A stretch of 5,486 nucleotides of DNA from Pseudomonadales bacterium (lineage in GTDB: Bacteria; Pseudomonadota; Gammaproteobacteria; Pseudomonadales; JAHEIH01): positions 1-5,486 of the forward strand of contig JALRIU010000119.1 in the NCBI GenBank assembly GCA_023255355.1. The letters run 5' to 3'. Both the position numbers and the translations under genes were made by a program. The notes beneath the pieces are model-generated. The model searched no databases. It was not told where the DNA came from and saw only the letters and a program-made list of their open reading frames with translations. Shown in pieces: positions 1-4,839 of the stretch (its first letter is position 1; each line of letters starts with the position of its first letter).

Positions 1-199
1 TTCTGGCTGGCATGTTGATTCCGAGCGCCAGGGTTTCAGTAGCAAACACGACCTTCACGAGCTTGCGCAAGAAGAGCTCTTCGACGACCTCCTTGAAGGC
101 GGGGAGCATGCCAGCATGGTGGGCGGCGTAGCCGCGTTCCAGCGAGGCGAGCCAGTCGAAGTAGCCGAGGGTATCAAGGTCCTCAAGGTTTACCTGGCG
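1..199 (-). CDS. Internal fragment of an actinobacterial HelY/Ski2-like DEAD/DEAH-box helicase (partial at both ends, chimeric)
   Basis: Read on the minus strand, this stretch is one open frame of about 66 codons with no start or stop. It contains AAHHAGMLPAF followed about 20 residues later by VFATETLALGINMPAR. These are the helicase domain 2 block and motif V region of Ski2-like superfamily 2 helicases, and the wording is closest to actinobacterial HelY proteins as I remember them; the upstream LGYFDW segment fits too. Such proteins are ATP-dependent RNA helicases of roughly 900 residues, so only a small internal slice is present. The upstream side breaks at about 194-202, where a collagen-like repeat begins; the downstream side runs off the window. 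Base composition (119 G+C in 199) is well above the neighbours. I infer foreign sequence joined to this contig, not a resident gene. The family call is confident; the host group is inferred from resemblance. Confidence 0.85.
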
Positions 200-312
200 T
201 AGACGGAACTTCAGGAACTTCTGGTTCTTCAGGCGTTAACGGTCAAGACGGAGCTGACGGTGCTGACGGTGCTGACGGAACTTCTGGTTCTTCAGGTGTT
301 GACGGACCAACA
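196..312 (+). other. Collagen-like Gly-X-Y repeat fragment
   Basis: On the plus strand, codons starting at 196 give thirteen consecutive Gly-X-Y triplets (GVD, GTS, GTS, GSS, GVN, GQD, GAD three times, GTS, GSS, GVD, GPT). Glycine periodicity then stops: the codon at 313 is Thr instead of Gly. Collagen-like tracts of this kind occur in bacterial surface proteins, phage tail fibres and some viral proteins. The X and Y positions are rich in Ser, Thr, Asp and Ala, with a single proline. No start, stop or flanking domain is visible, so the parent protein cannot be named. Its frame differs from the downstream AMP-binding gene by one base, so the two are not a fusion. The left junction has ambiguous bases shared with the helicase fragment. 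It is best read as the middle piece of a three-part chimera. Confidence 0.75.
214..305 (+). repeat. Two 29-bp near-identical copies within the collagen-like tract
   Basis: Bases 214-242 recur at 277-305 with two differences (GGC to GGT, and AAC to GAC). The copies are offset by 63 bases, i.e. 21 codons or seven Gly-X-Y triplets. Between them lies a 9-bp unit coding Gly-Ala-Asp three times in tandem. The differences preserve the reading frame and the glycines, as expected for a protein-coding repeat. Such repeats are frequent points of misassembly. Confidence 0.85.
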
Positions 313-1144
313 ACGTGGTTTCAATGGAGCAGGGTTAACGGATCCAAAACAATTGATGGCTGCTATATCTCAGTCTCAGCCGAACACTATTATTTTAGTG
401 CCAGAGTTACTGCAACTTTTCTTATCATTTGTCTCGCTCGGTTGGCAGGCACCTTCATCGTTTGAGTTTATCGCGGTTGGCGGCAGTAAAGTTGCACCAG
501 CCCTGATTGCAAATGCCCATGCAGCTGGGTTGCCTGTTTTTCAGGGTTATGGTTTGTCAGAATGCGCTTCAGTTGTGTCGCTATGTGGTCGAAAAACGGG
601 TGAAAACAAAGCCGCTGGTCAAGTTTTGTCACACGTGCAAGTATCGTTAGAAGATAATCAAGTAGTCGTTCGTGGCAACTGTTTTCTTGGTTATTTAGAT
701 GAGCCAGAAAGTTGGTATCCTATTGAGGTGAGAACTGGTGATATTGCTACAATTACTGAAGGCGTTGTGGATATTTTAGGGCGTTCAAGCAACCTCATTA
801 TTAATTCGTTTGGTCGCAATATTAGCCCAGAATGGGTTGAGTCAGAATTGTTGGCGAGCAACGTTTTTAAGCAAGCTGTTGTAGTGGGTGATGCAAAACC
901 CTTCTTGGGTGCATTACTCGTTCCTGTTGACCCAGCCATGGATGAGGCTGATATAAAAACACATCTGGCTGTCGTTAATGAAAAATTACCGGAATATGCT
1001 CGAGTTAAAGCATTTATTAAGCTAACCACTGAGCTCAGTAGAGAGTCTGGGCACCTCACCAGTAATGGTCGTCCACGTCGAAAACAATTAAATCATGATT
1101 TCATGCATGCTATCGGAGCCATGTATGAGAGAGAACTTTATTAG
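311..1144 (+). CDS. AMP-binding (adenylate-forming) enzyme, C-terminal part, 5' end missing
   Basis: This is the C-terminal half of an ANL-superfamily acyl-CoA synthetase-like enzyme, which would activate a carboxylic acid as an acyl-AMP. Visible motifs are LVPELL, the VGGS block, the A5 motif YGLSE (548-562), the A7 motif TGD (734-742) and an A8-like segment GRSSNLIINSFGRNISPEWVE. The ATP-binding P-loop (TSGTTG-type A3 motif) and everything upstream are absent, because homology begins just after the collagen-like tract at about 311-317. A GTG at 260 keeps the frame open but only by reading the collagen repeat out of frame, so it is not a real start. In the C-terminal A10 motif the usual Asn-Gly-Lys reads NGRPRR, so Arg (1070-1072) replaces the catalytic Lys; in A8 the usual Asp after GR is Ser. 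It is the first visible gene of a tight operon, with 8 bases to the oxidase start. The substrate is unknown; a long-chain acyl group is only a family-based guess. Confidence 0.85.
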   Translation, partial: QRGFNGAGLTDPKQLMAAISQSQPNTIILVPELLQLFLSFVSLGWQAPSSFEFIAVGGSKVAPALIANAHAAGLPVFQGYGLSECASVVSLCGRKTGENKAAGQVLSHVQVSLEDNQVVVRGNCFLGYLDEPESWYPIEVRTGDIATITEGVVDILGRSSNLIINSFGRNISPEWVESELLASNVFKQAVVVGDAKPFLGALLVPVDPAMDEADIKTHLAVVNEKLPEYARVKAFIKLTTELSRESGHLTSNGRPRRKQLNHDFMHAIGAMYERELY

Positions 1145-1146
1145 GA
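1143..1146 (+). promoter_or_regulatory. Shine-Dalgarno site fixing the oxidase start
   Basis: AGGA overlaps the stop codon (TAG, 1142-1144) of the AMP-binding gene and lies six bases before ATG 1153. It supports 1153 as the start over the in-frame TTG at 1147, which would leave no spacing. The overlap suggests translational coupling. Confidence 0.7.
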
Positions 1147-1152
1147 TTGATA

Positions 1153-1839
1153 ATGAATTTATTTGAACGTTTACAAACTGAAACCACCCGTGAACGGGAC
1201 TACTTATTAACTTCTCCGGTTATTGCTCGTTGTTTTCAGGGTCAGGTTACCATTGACGATTATGTAAAATTTTTGACACAGGCATTTCACCACGTTAAGC
1301 ATACTGTCCCTTTATTGATGAATGTCGGCGCACGTCTAACAGATGATCAGGAATGGCTCAGAATTGCGGTTGCTGAATATATCGAAGAAGAAATTGGTCA
1401 CCAAGAATGGGTGCTTAACGATATTGGTGCGTGTGGATATGACAAGGAACTTGCGCGCAAAAGTTTGCCGAACTTTGCGACAGAATTAATGGTTTCTTTC
1501 GCATACGACAGTGTTAACCGTAAATCCCCATTGGCTTTTTTTGGAATGGTGCATGTACTTGAAGGTACCAGTATTGCCCTAGCAGATAATGCGGCAGGCA
1601 TGATCAAGGGTAAGTTAAGTCTGACTGTGGAGGCATTTTCTTATTTAACCTCGCACGGCGCTATAGATATTGATCATGTGAAATTTTTTGAAGAATTGAT
1701 GAATAAAATTGTCGATCCAGCAGAGCAAGACGTGATTGTTGAAAGTGCTAAGCGATTTTATATTTTATATGCGAATGTTTTCCGTTCTTTAGATACGCAA
1801 TTAGATTTGTTCGTAGGAGGCACTTCACATGCAGCCTAG
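1153..1839 (+). CDS. Heme-oxygenase-like diiron oxidase (HDO; TenA/PqqC/UndA-like fold)
   Basis: A 228-residue all-helical protein of the TenA/PqqC/CADD superfamily. Databases often label such proteins TenA-family regulator or iron-containing redox enzyme. Residues fit the HDO metal site: E80-x-x-H83 in EEEIGHQEW, E137 in HVLEGTS, and H168-x3-D172-x2-H175 in SHGAIDIDH. The H-x3-D-x2-H spacing and the 54-residue gap from H83 to E137 equal those I recall for Chlamydia CADD (H88, E142, H174, D178, H181); UndA and SznF have similar sets. H46, H47 and H50 near the N terminus could add a ligand. Known HDOs activate O2 at two irons to cleave or oxidise fatty acids or amino-acid derivatives. Only two cysteines occur (27 and 94), neither where TenA has its catalytic Cys, and no thiamin genes are nearby. 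It lies between an acid-activating enzyme and an SDR, so a biosynthetic oxidase is inferred. The substrate is unknown. Confidence 0.82.
   Translation: MNLFERLQTETTRERDYLLTSPVIARCFQGQVTIDDYVKFLTQAFHHVKHTVPLLMNVGARLTDDQEWLRIAVAEYIEEEIGHQEWVLNDIGACGYDKELARKSLPNFATELMVSFAYDSVNRKSPLAFFGMVHVLEGTSIALADNAAGMIKGKLSLTVEAFSYLTSHGAIDIDHVKFFEELMNKIVDPAEQDVIVESAKRFYILYANVFRSLDTQLDLFVGGTSHAA
1815..1820 (+). promoter_or_regulatory. Strong Shine-Dalgarno (AGGAGG) inside the oxidase 3' end
   Basis: A consensus AGGAGG lies eight bases before ATG 1829, within the last codons of the oxidase gene. It fixes the start of the SDR gene and the 11-base overlap of the two coding regions, and suggests strong, possibly coupled translation of the reductase. 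Confidence 0.8.
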
Positions 1840-2614
1840 GCAAATATGTCTAATCACAGGAGCCACTGGAGGAATAGGCGAGGCTATTGCCACGCTTTTC
1901 GATCAACAGGGCTTCCAGTTGATTTTACAGGGGCGTGATCAAAATAAATTACTCGCTTTACAAGCCAAACTAGCAGGTCGGCATAGAATTGTCATTGCTG
2001 ATATTGCAGATGAAAATCAGCGTGCCAAGTTAATTGATGAATGTTTTGAACAACCCGAAACTGCTCCAAATTTATTGATAAACAATGCAGGGGTATCCCA
2101 TTTCAAGGCTTTTGCAGATGTTGGCGGCGAGGATATTGACCGCCTTATTGCCACAAATTTAGTGGCGGCTATCGATTTGACGAGGCTTTTCCTGAGTAAA
2201 GTTGCTCAGCCAGTGACAGTTGTTAATGTGGGTTCAGCCTTTGGTTCGATAGGTTATCCAGGCAACACGTTGTATTGCGCAAGTAAATTCGGTTTGCGTG
2301 GCTTTACTGAAGCGCTGCAAAGGGAGTTGAGCGATAGCGTCCATCGCATCTGTTACTTCGCTCCACGTGCTACTGATACGTCAATTAATTCTCCTGCAGT
2401 TGTTGAGATGAACAAGGTTTTAGGTAATTCGTCTGACAGCCCTGAGCTTGTAGCACAAGCATTATTAGCCTTCCTGAAAAGTAATAAACTGCGTGCTGCT
2501 GTAGGTTGGCCTGAAAAGTTGTTCGCTAGAATCAACGGTTTGCTGCCAGAGGTCGTCGATAACGCTATTTCAAAACAGTTAAAAACAATTTTAAAATTTG
2601 CAAAGGAAAAATAA
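1829..2614 (+). CDS. Short-chain dehydrogenase/reductase (classical SDR)
   Basis: A 261-residue classical SDR, a soluble NAD(P)(H)-dependent oxidoreductase acting on an alcohol or carbonyl. The cofactor loop TGATGGIG (residues 10-17), the NNAG motif (85-88), the structural Asn110, and the catalytic Ser136, Tyr149 and Lys153 (Y-C-A-S-K) are all present, so the enzyme should be active. Arg36 after the second strand (QGRD) favours NADP(H), by analogy with other SDRs. PRATDT (179-184) stands where most family members have a PGxxxT loop. After the Rossmann core, a basic C-terminal helix (about 237-261) could touch a membrane or a partner; this is inference. The gene overlaps the oxidase by 11 bases and is followed after 2 bases by the TPR gene. 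It probably processes a carbonyl or hydroxyl intermediate of the same pathway; the direction of reaction is unknown. Confidence 0.9.
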   Translation: MQPRQICLITGATGGIGEAIATLFDQQGFQLILQGRDQNKLLALQAKLAGRHRIVIADIADENQRAKLIDECFEQPETAPNLLINNAGVSHFKAFADVGGEDIDRLIATNLVAAIDLTRLFLSKVAQPVTVVNVGSAFGSIGYPGNTLYCASKFGLRGFTEALQRELSDSVHRICYFAPRATDTSINSPAVVEMNKVLGNSSDSPELVAQALLAFLKSNKLRAAVGWPEKLFARINGLLPEVVDNAISKQLKTILKFAKEK

Positions 2615-2616
2615 CG

Positions 2617-3267
2617 ATGAAAAAGTTTTTGATTTCAGTAACTTCAGTGTTGTTACTGCTTGTTTCTAATGCCTCGTTTGCTGATGAATTTTCTGATGGC
2701 CTAAGTGCAATCCAACAAGCCTGGGCAGTAGCTAATTATGAACAAGAAGGTAAGGCGCAAGTTGAGGCATTTGATGAGCTTTTGAGCAACACAGAGTCTT
2801 TTCAAAATAATTATGCAGATAGTGCCGAAGCTTGGGTTTGGAAGGGTATAGTTGAGTCGAGTTATGCTGGTGCTAGAGGAGGTTTGGGTGCATTGACACT
2901 GGCCAAAGCGGCTAAAACCTCTTTTGAACAAGCGCTAAAAATAAATGCGAGTGCGTTAGCCGGTTCTGCATATACAAGTTTGGGTACCCTTTACCATAAG
3001 GTACCTGGTTGGCCCATCGGATTTGGCAGCGACAAAAAAGCAAAAGAGATGCTAACCAAGGCCTTGGAAATTAATCCCGATGGCATTGATGCAAATTATT
3101 TTTATGGTGAATTTTTGTTTGATGATGGCAAGTATGAAGAAGCTGAAAAATACTTGTTAGCTGCTAAAGCTGCTGCCCCAAGACCTATGCGTCCGCTTGC
3201 AGATAAATATCGCCATCAAGAGATTGAAGCTTTGATGGCTAAGCTTAACAAAAAGCTGAAAAAGTAA
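2617..3267 (+). CDS. Secreted TPR protein, TatT (TRAP-associated)-like
   Basis: A 216-residue protein with a clear Sec signal peptide (MKKF, a hydrophobic run of about residues 5-17, then a likely cut after A22 in NASFA-DE). There is no lipobox cysteine, so a soluble periplasmic protein is predicted. The mature part is helical with TPR-like repeats at about residues 70-110, 113-152 and 157-188, and a distinctive PGWPIGFG loop (130-137) followed by DKKAKEMLTKALEINPDGID. This arrangement resembles the TatT family of TPR proteins known from Treponema TRAP transport systems, but no TRAP membrane subunit lies in the window. AAAGGA precedes the ATG by nine bases, and only two bases separate it from the SDR stop. 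As the last gene of the operon it may bind or deliver the pathway substrate or product across the periplasm; this is inferred. The C terminus is Lys-rich. Confidence 0.8.
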   Translation: MKKFLISVTSVLLLLVSNASFADEFSDGLSAIQQAWAVANYEQEGKAQVEAFDELLSNTESFQNNYADSAEAWVWKGIVESSYAGARGGLGALTLAKAAKTSFEQALKINASALAGSAYTSLGTLYHKVPGWPIGFGSDKKAKEMLTKALEINPDGIDANYFYGEFLFDDGKYEEAEKYLLAAKAAAPRPMRPLADKYRHQEIEALMAKLNKKLKK

Positions 3268-3276
3268 TGTTGATAG

Positions 3277-3306
3277 TTAAGGGAGAGAGTATCTCCCTTA
3301 ATTTTT
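3277..3306 (+). terminator. Rho-independent terminator of the oxidase/SDR operon
   Basis: A perfect 10-bp stem (TTAAGGGAGA at 3277-3286 pairing with 3292-3301), a five-base loop GAGTA and a following run of five T (3302-3306) sit ten bases after the TPR stop codon. The T tract follows on the plus strand, so it mainly ends the operon. The same hairpin lies just beyond the aroG stop on the opposite strand but lacks a directly adjacent T run there, so it may help terminate that transcript only weakly. Confidence 0.92.
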
Positions 3307-3309
3307 GAG

Positions 3310-4359
3310 TTAGCCTCGCGTGGCTACTGCTTGAGCAAGTTGCGCCAATAAAACTTCTGTGTCTTCCCAACCTATGCAAGCGTCGGTGATACTTTGACCA
3401 TAGGTTTTGGCTTTGCCGTCAATAAGGTCTTGGCGACCTTCAATGATATGGCTCTCTACCATAACGCCAAAAATAGACTTATCGCCGCCACCTATCTGTG
3501 CTGCTACATCACTACTCACGTCCATTTGTTTTTTGAACTGCTTGCTGCTATTGGCATGGCTGAAGTCGATCATAATTTTTTCTGGCAGTTTTGCTGCTCT
3601 CAGAGTTTCACGAACTTCGGCTACATCTTCAGCACTATAATTGGTAGTTTTTCCGCCACGCAAAATAACATGACAGTCAGGATTACCTGCGGTGGTAATG
3701 ATTGATGAATGGCCGAATTTATTTACCGATAAAAAGTGGTGAGAAGCTGCCGCCGCACCAATAGCATCGATGGCAATTTTAACGGTTCCGTCGGTACCGT
3801 TTTTAAAGCCTACTGGGAAGGAGAGTCCCGATGAAAGCTCGCGGTGTACTTGCGATTCGGTGGTACGAGCCCCGATAGCGCCCCAGCTTAACAAGTCGGC
3901 TATATATTGTGGAGTAATCATGTCAAGCATTTCGCTTGAGGCTGGCATCCCCATGCTGTTTAGATCGAGTAATAATTTACGTGCTGTTCGAAGGCCGTCA
4001 TTGATATGGAACGAGCCGTCAAGACGAGGATCGTTTATTAAGCCTTTCCAACCAACCGTTGTGCGAGGTTTTTCAAAATATACACGCATGACAATTTCAA
4101 GTTGGTCTTTATATTTTTGACGCAATGGCAGTAGGCGATTGGCATAATCAATTGCTGCAGCTGTGTCGTGGATAGAGCACGGGCCGATGATGACCAGTAA
4201 TCTGTCATCTTCGCCATGGATAATATTATGGATGTTTTGACGGGTTTGGCACACTAAATTGGCCGATTCCTCATCTATAGGAAAACGTTCGAGTAATGCT
4301 ATCGGCGGTAATAACTCTTTAACTGCGTTAATACGAACGTCATCGGTATTGTATTTCAT
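3310..4359 (-). CDS. aroG: 3-deoxy-7-phosphoheptulonate (DAHP) synthase, class I, AroG type
   Basis: Condenses phosphoenolpyruvate and erythrose 4-phosphate to DAHP, the first step of the shikimate pathway to aromatic amino acids, in the cytoplasm. The 349 residues line up with E. coli AroG (350) almost without gaps. Metal ligands are at the AroG positions: C61 (GPCSIHD), H268 (DFSHANSS), E302 (MVESH) and D326. Substrate residues K97 (EKPRTT), R165 (GARTTES), K186 (FKNGTDG) and R234 are also kept. Residues tied to phenylalanine feedback in AroG are present (D6, D7, P150, S180, S211), which suggests a Phe-inhibited isoenzyme; this is inferred, not proven over the Tyr-type AroF. On the minus strand AGGA lies nine bases before the ATG. 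It converges on the oxidase operon across 42 bases and diverges from the ArsR gene. No TyrR-type box is evident upstream. It looks like an intact housekeeping gene. Confidence 0.97.
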   Translation of the reverse strand: MKYNTDDVRINAVKELLPPIALLERFPIDEESANLVCQTRQNIHNIIHGEDDRLLVIIGPCSIHDTAAAIDYANRLLPLRQKYKDQLEIVMRVYFEKPRTTVGWKGLINDPRLDGSFHINDGLRTARKLLLDLNSMGMPASSEMLDMITPQYIADLLSWGAIGARTTESQVHRELSSGLSFPVGFKNGTDGTVKIAIDAIGAAAASHHFLSVNKFGHSSIITTAGNPDCHVILRGGKTTNYSAEDVAEVRETLRAAKLPEKIMIDFSHANSSKQFKKQMDVSSDVAAQIGGGDKSIFGVMVESHIIEGRQDLIDGKAKTYGQSITDACIGWEDTEVLLAQLAQAVATRG

Positions 4360-4447
4360 GAAAATAGGTCCTGCTGAAAAAGCGAATACTTTACCGACTG
4401 TCTTCGATAACTACAATCCTGTATTTTGGAAATTGTTAAAAAACATC

Positions 4448-4479
4448 GGTTTAATAGCATTGCAAGGTTTATTAGCATT
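4448..4479 (+). repeat. Direct repeat, 14 bp with 18-bp period, upstream of the ArsR gene
   Basis: GGTTTAATAGCATT (4448-4461) is followed after GCAA by GGTTTATTAGCATT (4466-4479), with one mismatch in 14. It lies in the aroG-arsR intergenic region and overlaps the proposed -35 and spacer of the ArsR promoter. It could be a binding site for the regulator or a chance duplication. Confidence 0.8.
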
Positions 4480-4488
4480 CGTTACTAT
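4460..4488 (+). promoter_or_regulatory. Possible sigma-70 promoter for the ArsR-NnrU genes
   Basis: TTGCAA (4460-4465) and TACTAT (4483-4488) are separated by 17 bases, each matching 4 of 6 consensus positions. Transcription would start near 4495, which fits the ATG at 4519 better than the one at 4501. The call is by eye in AT-rich DNA and is weak. Confidence 0.35.
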
Positions 4489-4494
4489 AAGCAA

Positions 4495-4506
4495 ATTCTA
4501 ATGAAT
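4495..4506 (+). promoter_or_regulatory. Short dyad ATTC-TAAT-GAAT, possible ArsR-family operator half-sites
   Basis: A perfect 4-bp inverted repeat with a 4-base spacer sits just after the proposed -10 and overlaps the ATG at 4501. ATTC/GAAT half-sites resemble those I recall for SqrR-type repressors, although the spacing there is longer. It is very short and could be chance. Confidence 0.25.
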
Positions 4507-4518
4507 AAGACGATTGCT

Positions 4519-4830
4519 ATGAACCAATTTGAACCCGAAGTAATGGAAGAGCACGCAGGCCAGGCTGTTGAGTTATTAAAATCGATGGCCAACCAAAGTC
4601 GCTTGATGATTTTGTGTCAATTATCTCAGGGTGAGTTGTCAGTTAGCGATATCAATAAAACCATACCTATTAGCCAGTCTGCGCTATCACAACATTTAGC
4701 GGCACTAAGAAAATCTGATCTTGTCGCAACCCGCAAAGTGGCACAAACGATTTATTATCGTCTAAATGGCGACGCCACAATTAAAATTATTGAAGTCCTG
4801 CAAAGCATTTACTGTCCTACAGTTGTCTAG
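4519..4830 (+). CDS. ArsR/SmtB-family regulator of the BigR/SqrR/YgaV persulfide-sensing type
   Basis: A small winged-helix DNA-binding repressor of 103 residues. It shows the ArsR core: LLKSMANQSRLMILCQL (about 19-35), the recognition helix region ISQSALSQHLAALRKSDLV (51-69) and the wing with the TIYYRL motif (77-82). The only two cysteines, C33 (LMILC) and C99 (SIYC), are 66 residues apart. That is the same spacing as the sensing pair in SqrR (C41/C107), BigR and HlyU as I recall them. There is no ELCVCDL metal-binding motif, so sulfane-sulfur sensing is more likely than metal sensing. The start is uncertain: ATG 4501 adds six residues and neither start has a good Shine-Dalgarno; 4519 has a weak AAGA eight bases upstream. 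The gene diverges from aroG and is followed after nine bases by the NnrU gene, probably its operon partner and possible target. Confidence 0.88.
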   Translation: MNQFEPEVMEEHAGQAVELLKSMANQSRLMILCQLSQGELSVSDINKTIPISQSALSQHLAALRKSDLVATRKVAQTIYYRLNGDATIKIIEVLQSIYCPTVV

Positions 4831-4839
4831 ATCAGTTAA

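Noticed and set aside
214..305. CRISPR array from the 29-bp repeats
   Set aside because: Only two copies, the interval is itself in-frame Gly-X-Y coding sequence, and the mismatches preserve codons.
260..310. GTG at 260 as the start of the AMP-binding gene
   Set aside because: The codons 260-310 are the collagen-like repeat read one base out of frame; homology to AMP-binding enzymes begins only at about 311-317 and a true gene would need several hundred more upstream codons.
691..1059. Minus-strand open frame opposite the AMP-binding gene, and similar ones opposite the oxidase, SDR and TPR genes
   Set aside because: All lie within well-supported coding regions on the other strand and have no protein-like features.
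196..1144. A natural collagen/AMP-binding fusion protein
   Set aside because: The Gly-X-Y tract is in frame 1 and the enzyme in frame 2; the collagen frame continues without homology to a stop (TGA) at about 463-465.
1147..1152. TTG 1147 as the oxidase start
   Set aside because: The AGGA site would then touch the start codon; ATG 1153 has correct spacing and begins the conserved-looking sequence.
1153..1839. Thiaminase II (TenA) in thiamin salvage
   Set aside because: No Cys at the TenA catalytic position, HDO metal ligands present, no thiamin genes or TPP riboswitch in the window.
3394..4120. Plus-strand open frames opposite aroG
   Set aside because: They are antisense to a fully conserved AroG coding region and show no recognisable motifs or ribosome sites.
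4376..4412. Minus-strand aroG promoter (TTGTAG, 17 bases, TAAAGT)
   Set aside because: Only 3 and 4 of 6 consensus matches in AT-rich DNA; too weak to list as a feature, though a promoter must lie in this stretch.
4426..4500. TTG 4426 as the ArsR start, giving a 134-residue protein
   Set aside because: The extra N-terminal residues are unlike the family and would code through the direct repeat and likely promoter; no Shine-Dalgarno.
340..4831. GGATCC (340-345) and TCTAGA (4826-4831) as cloning scars
   Set aside because: Both fall in continuous coding or stop-codon context with no vector sequence beside them; single six-base sites are expected by chance.
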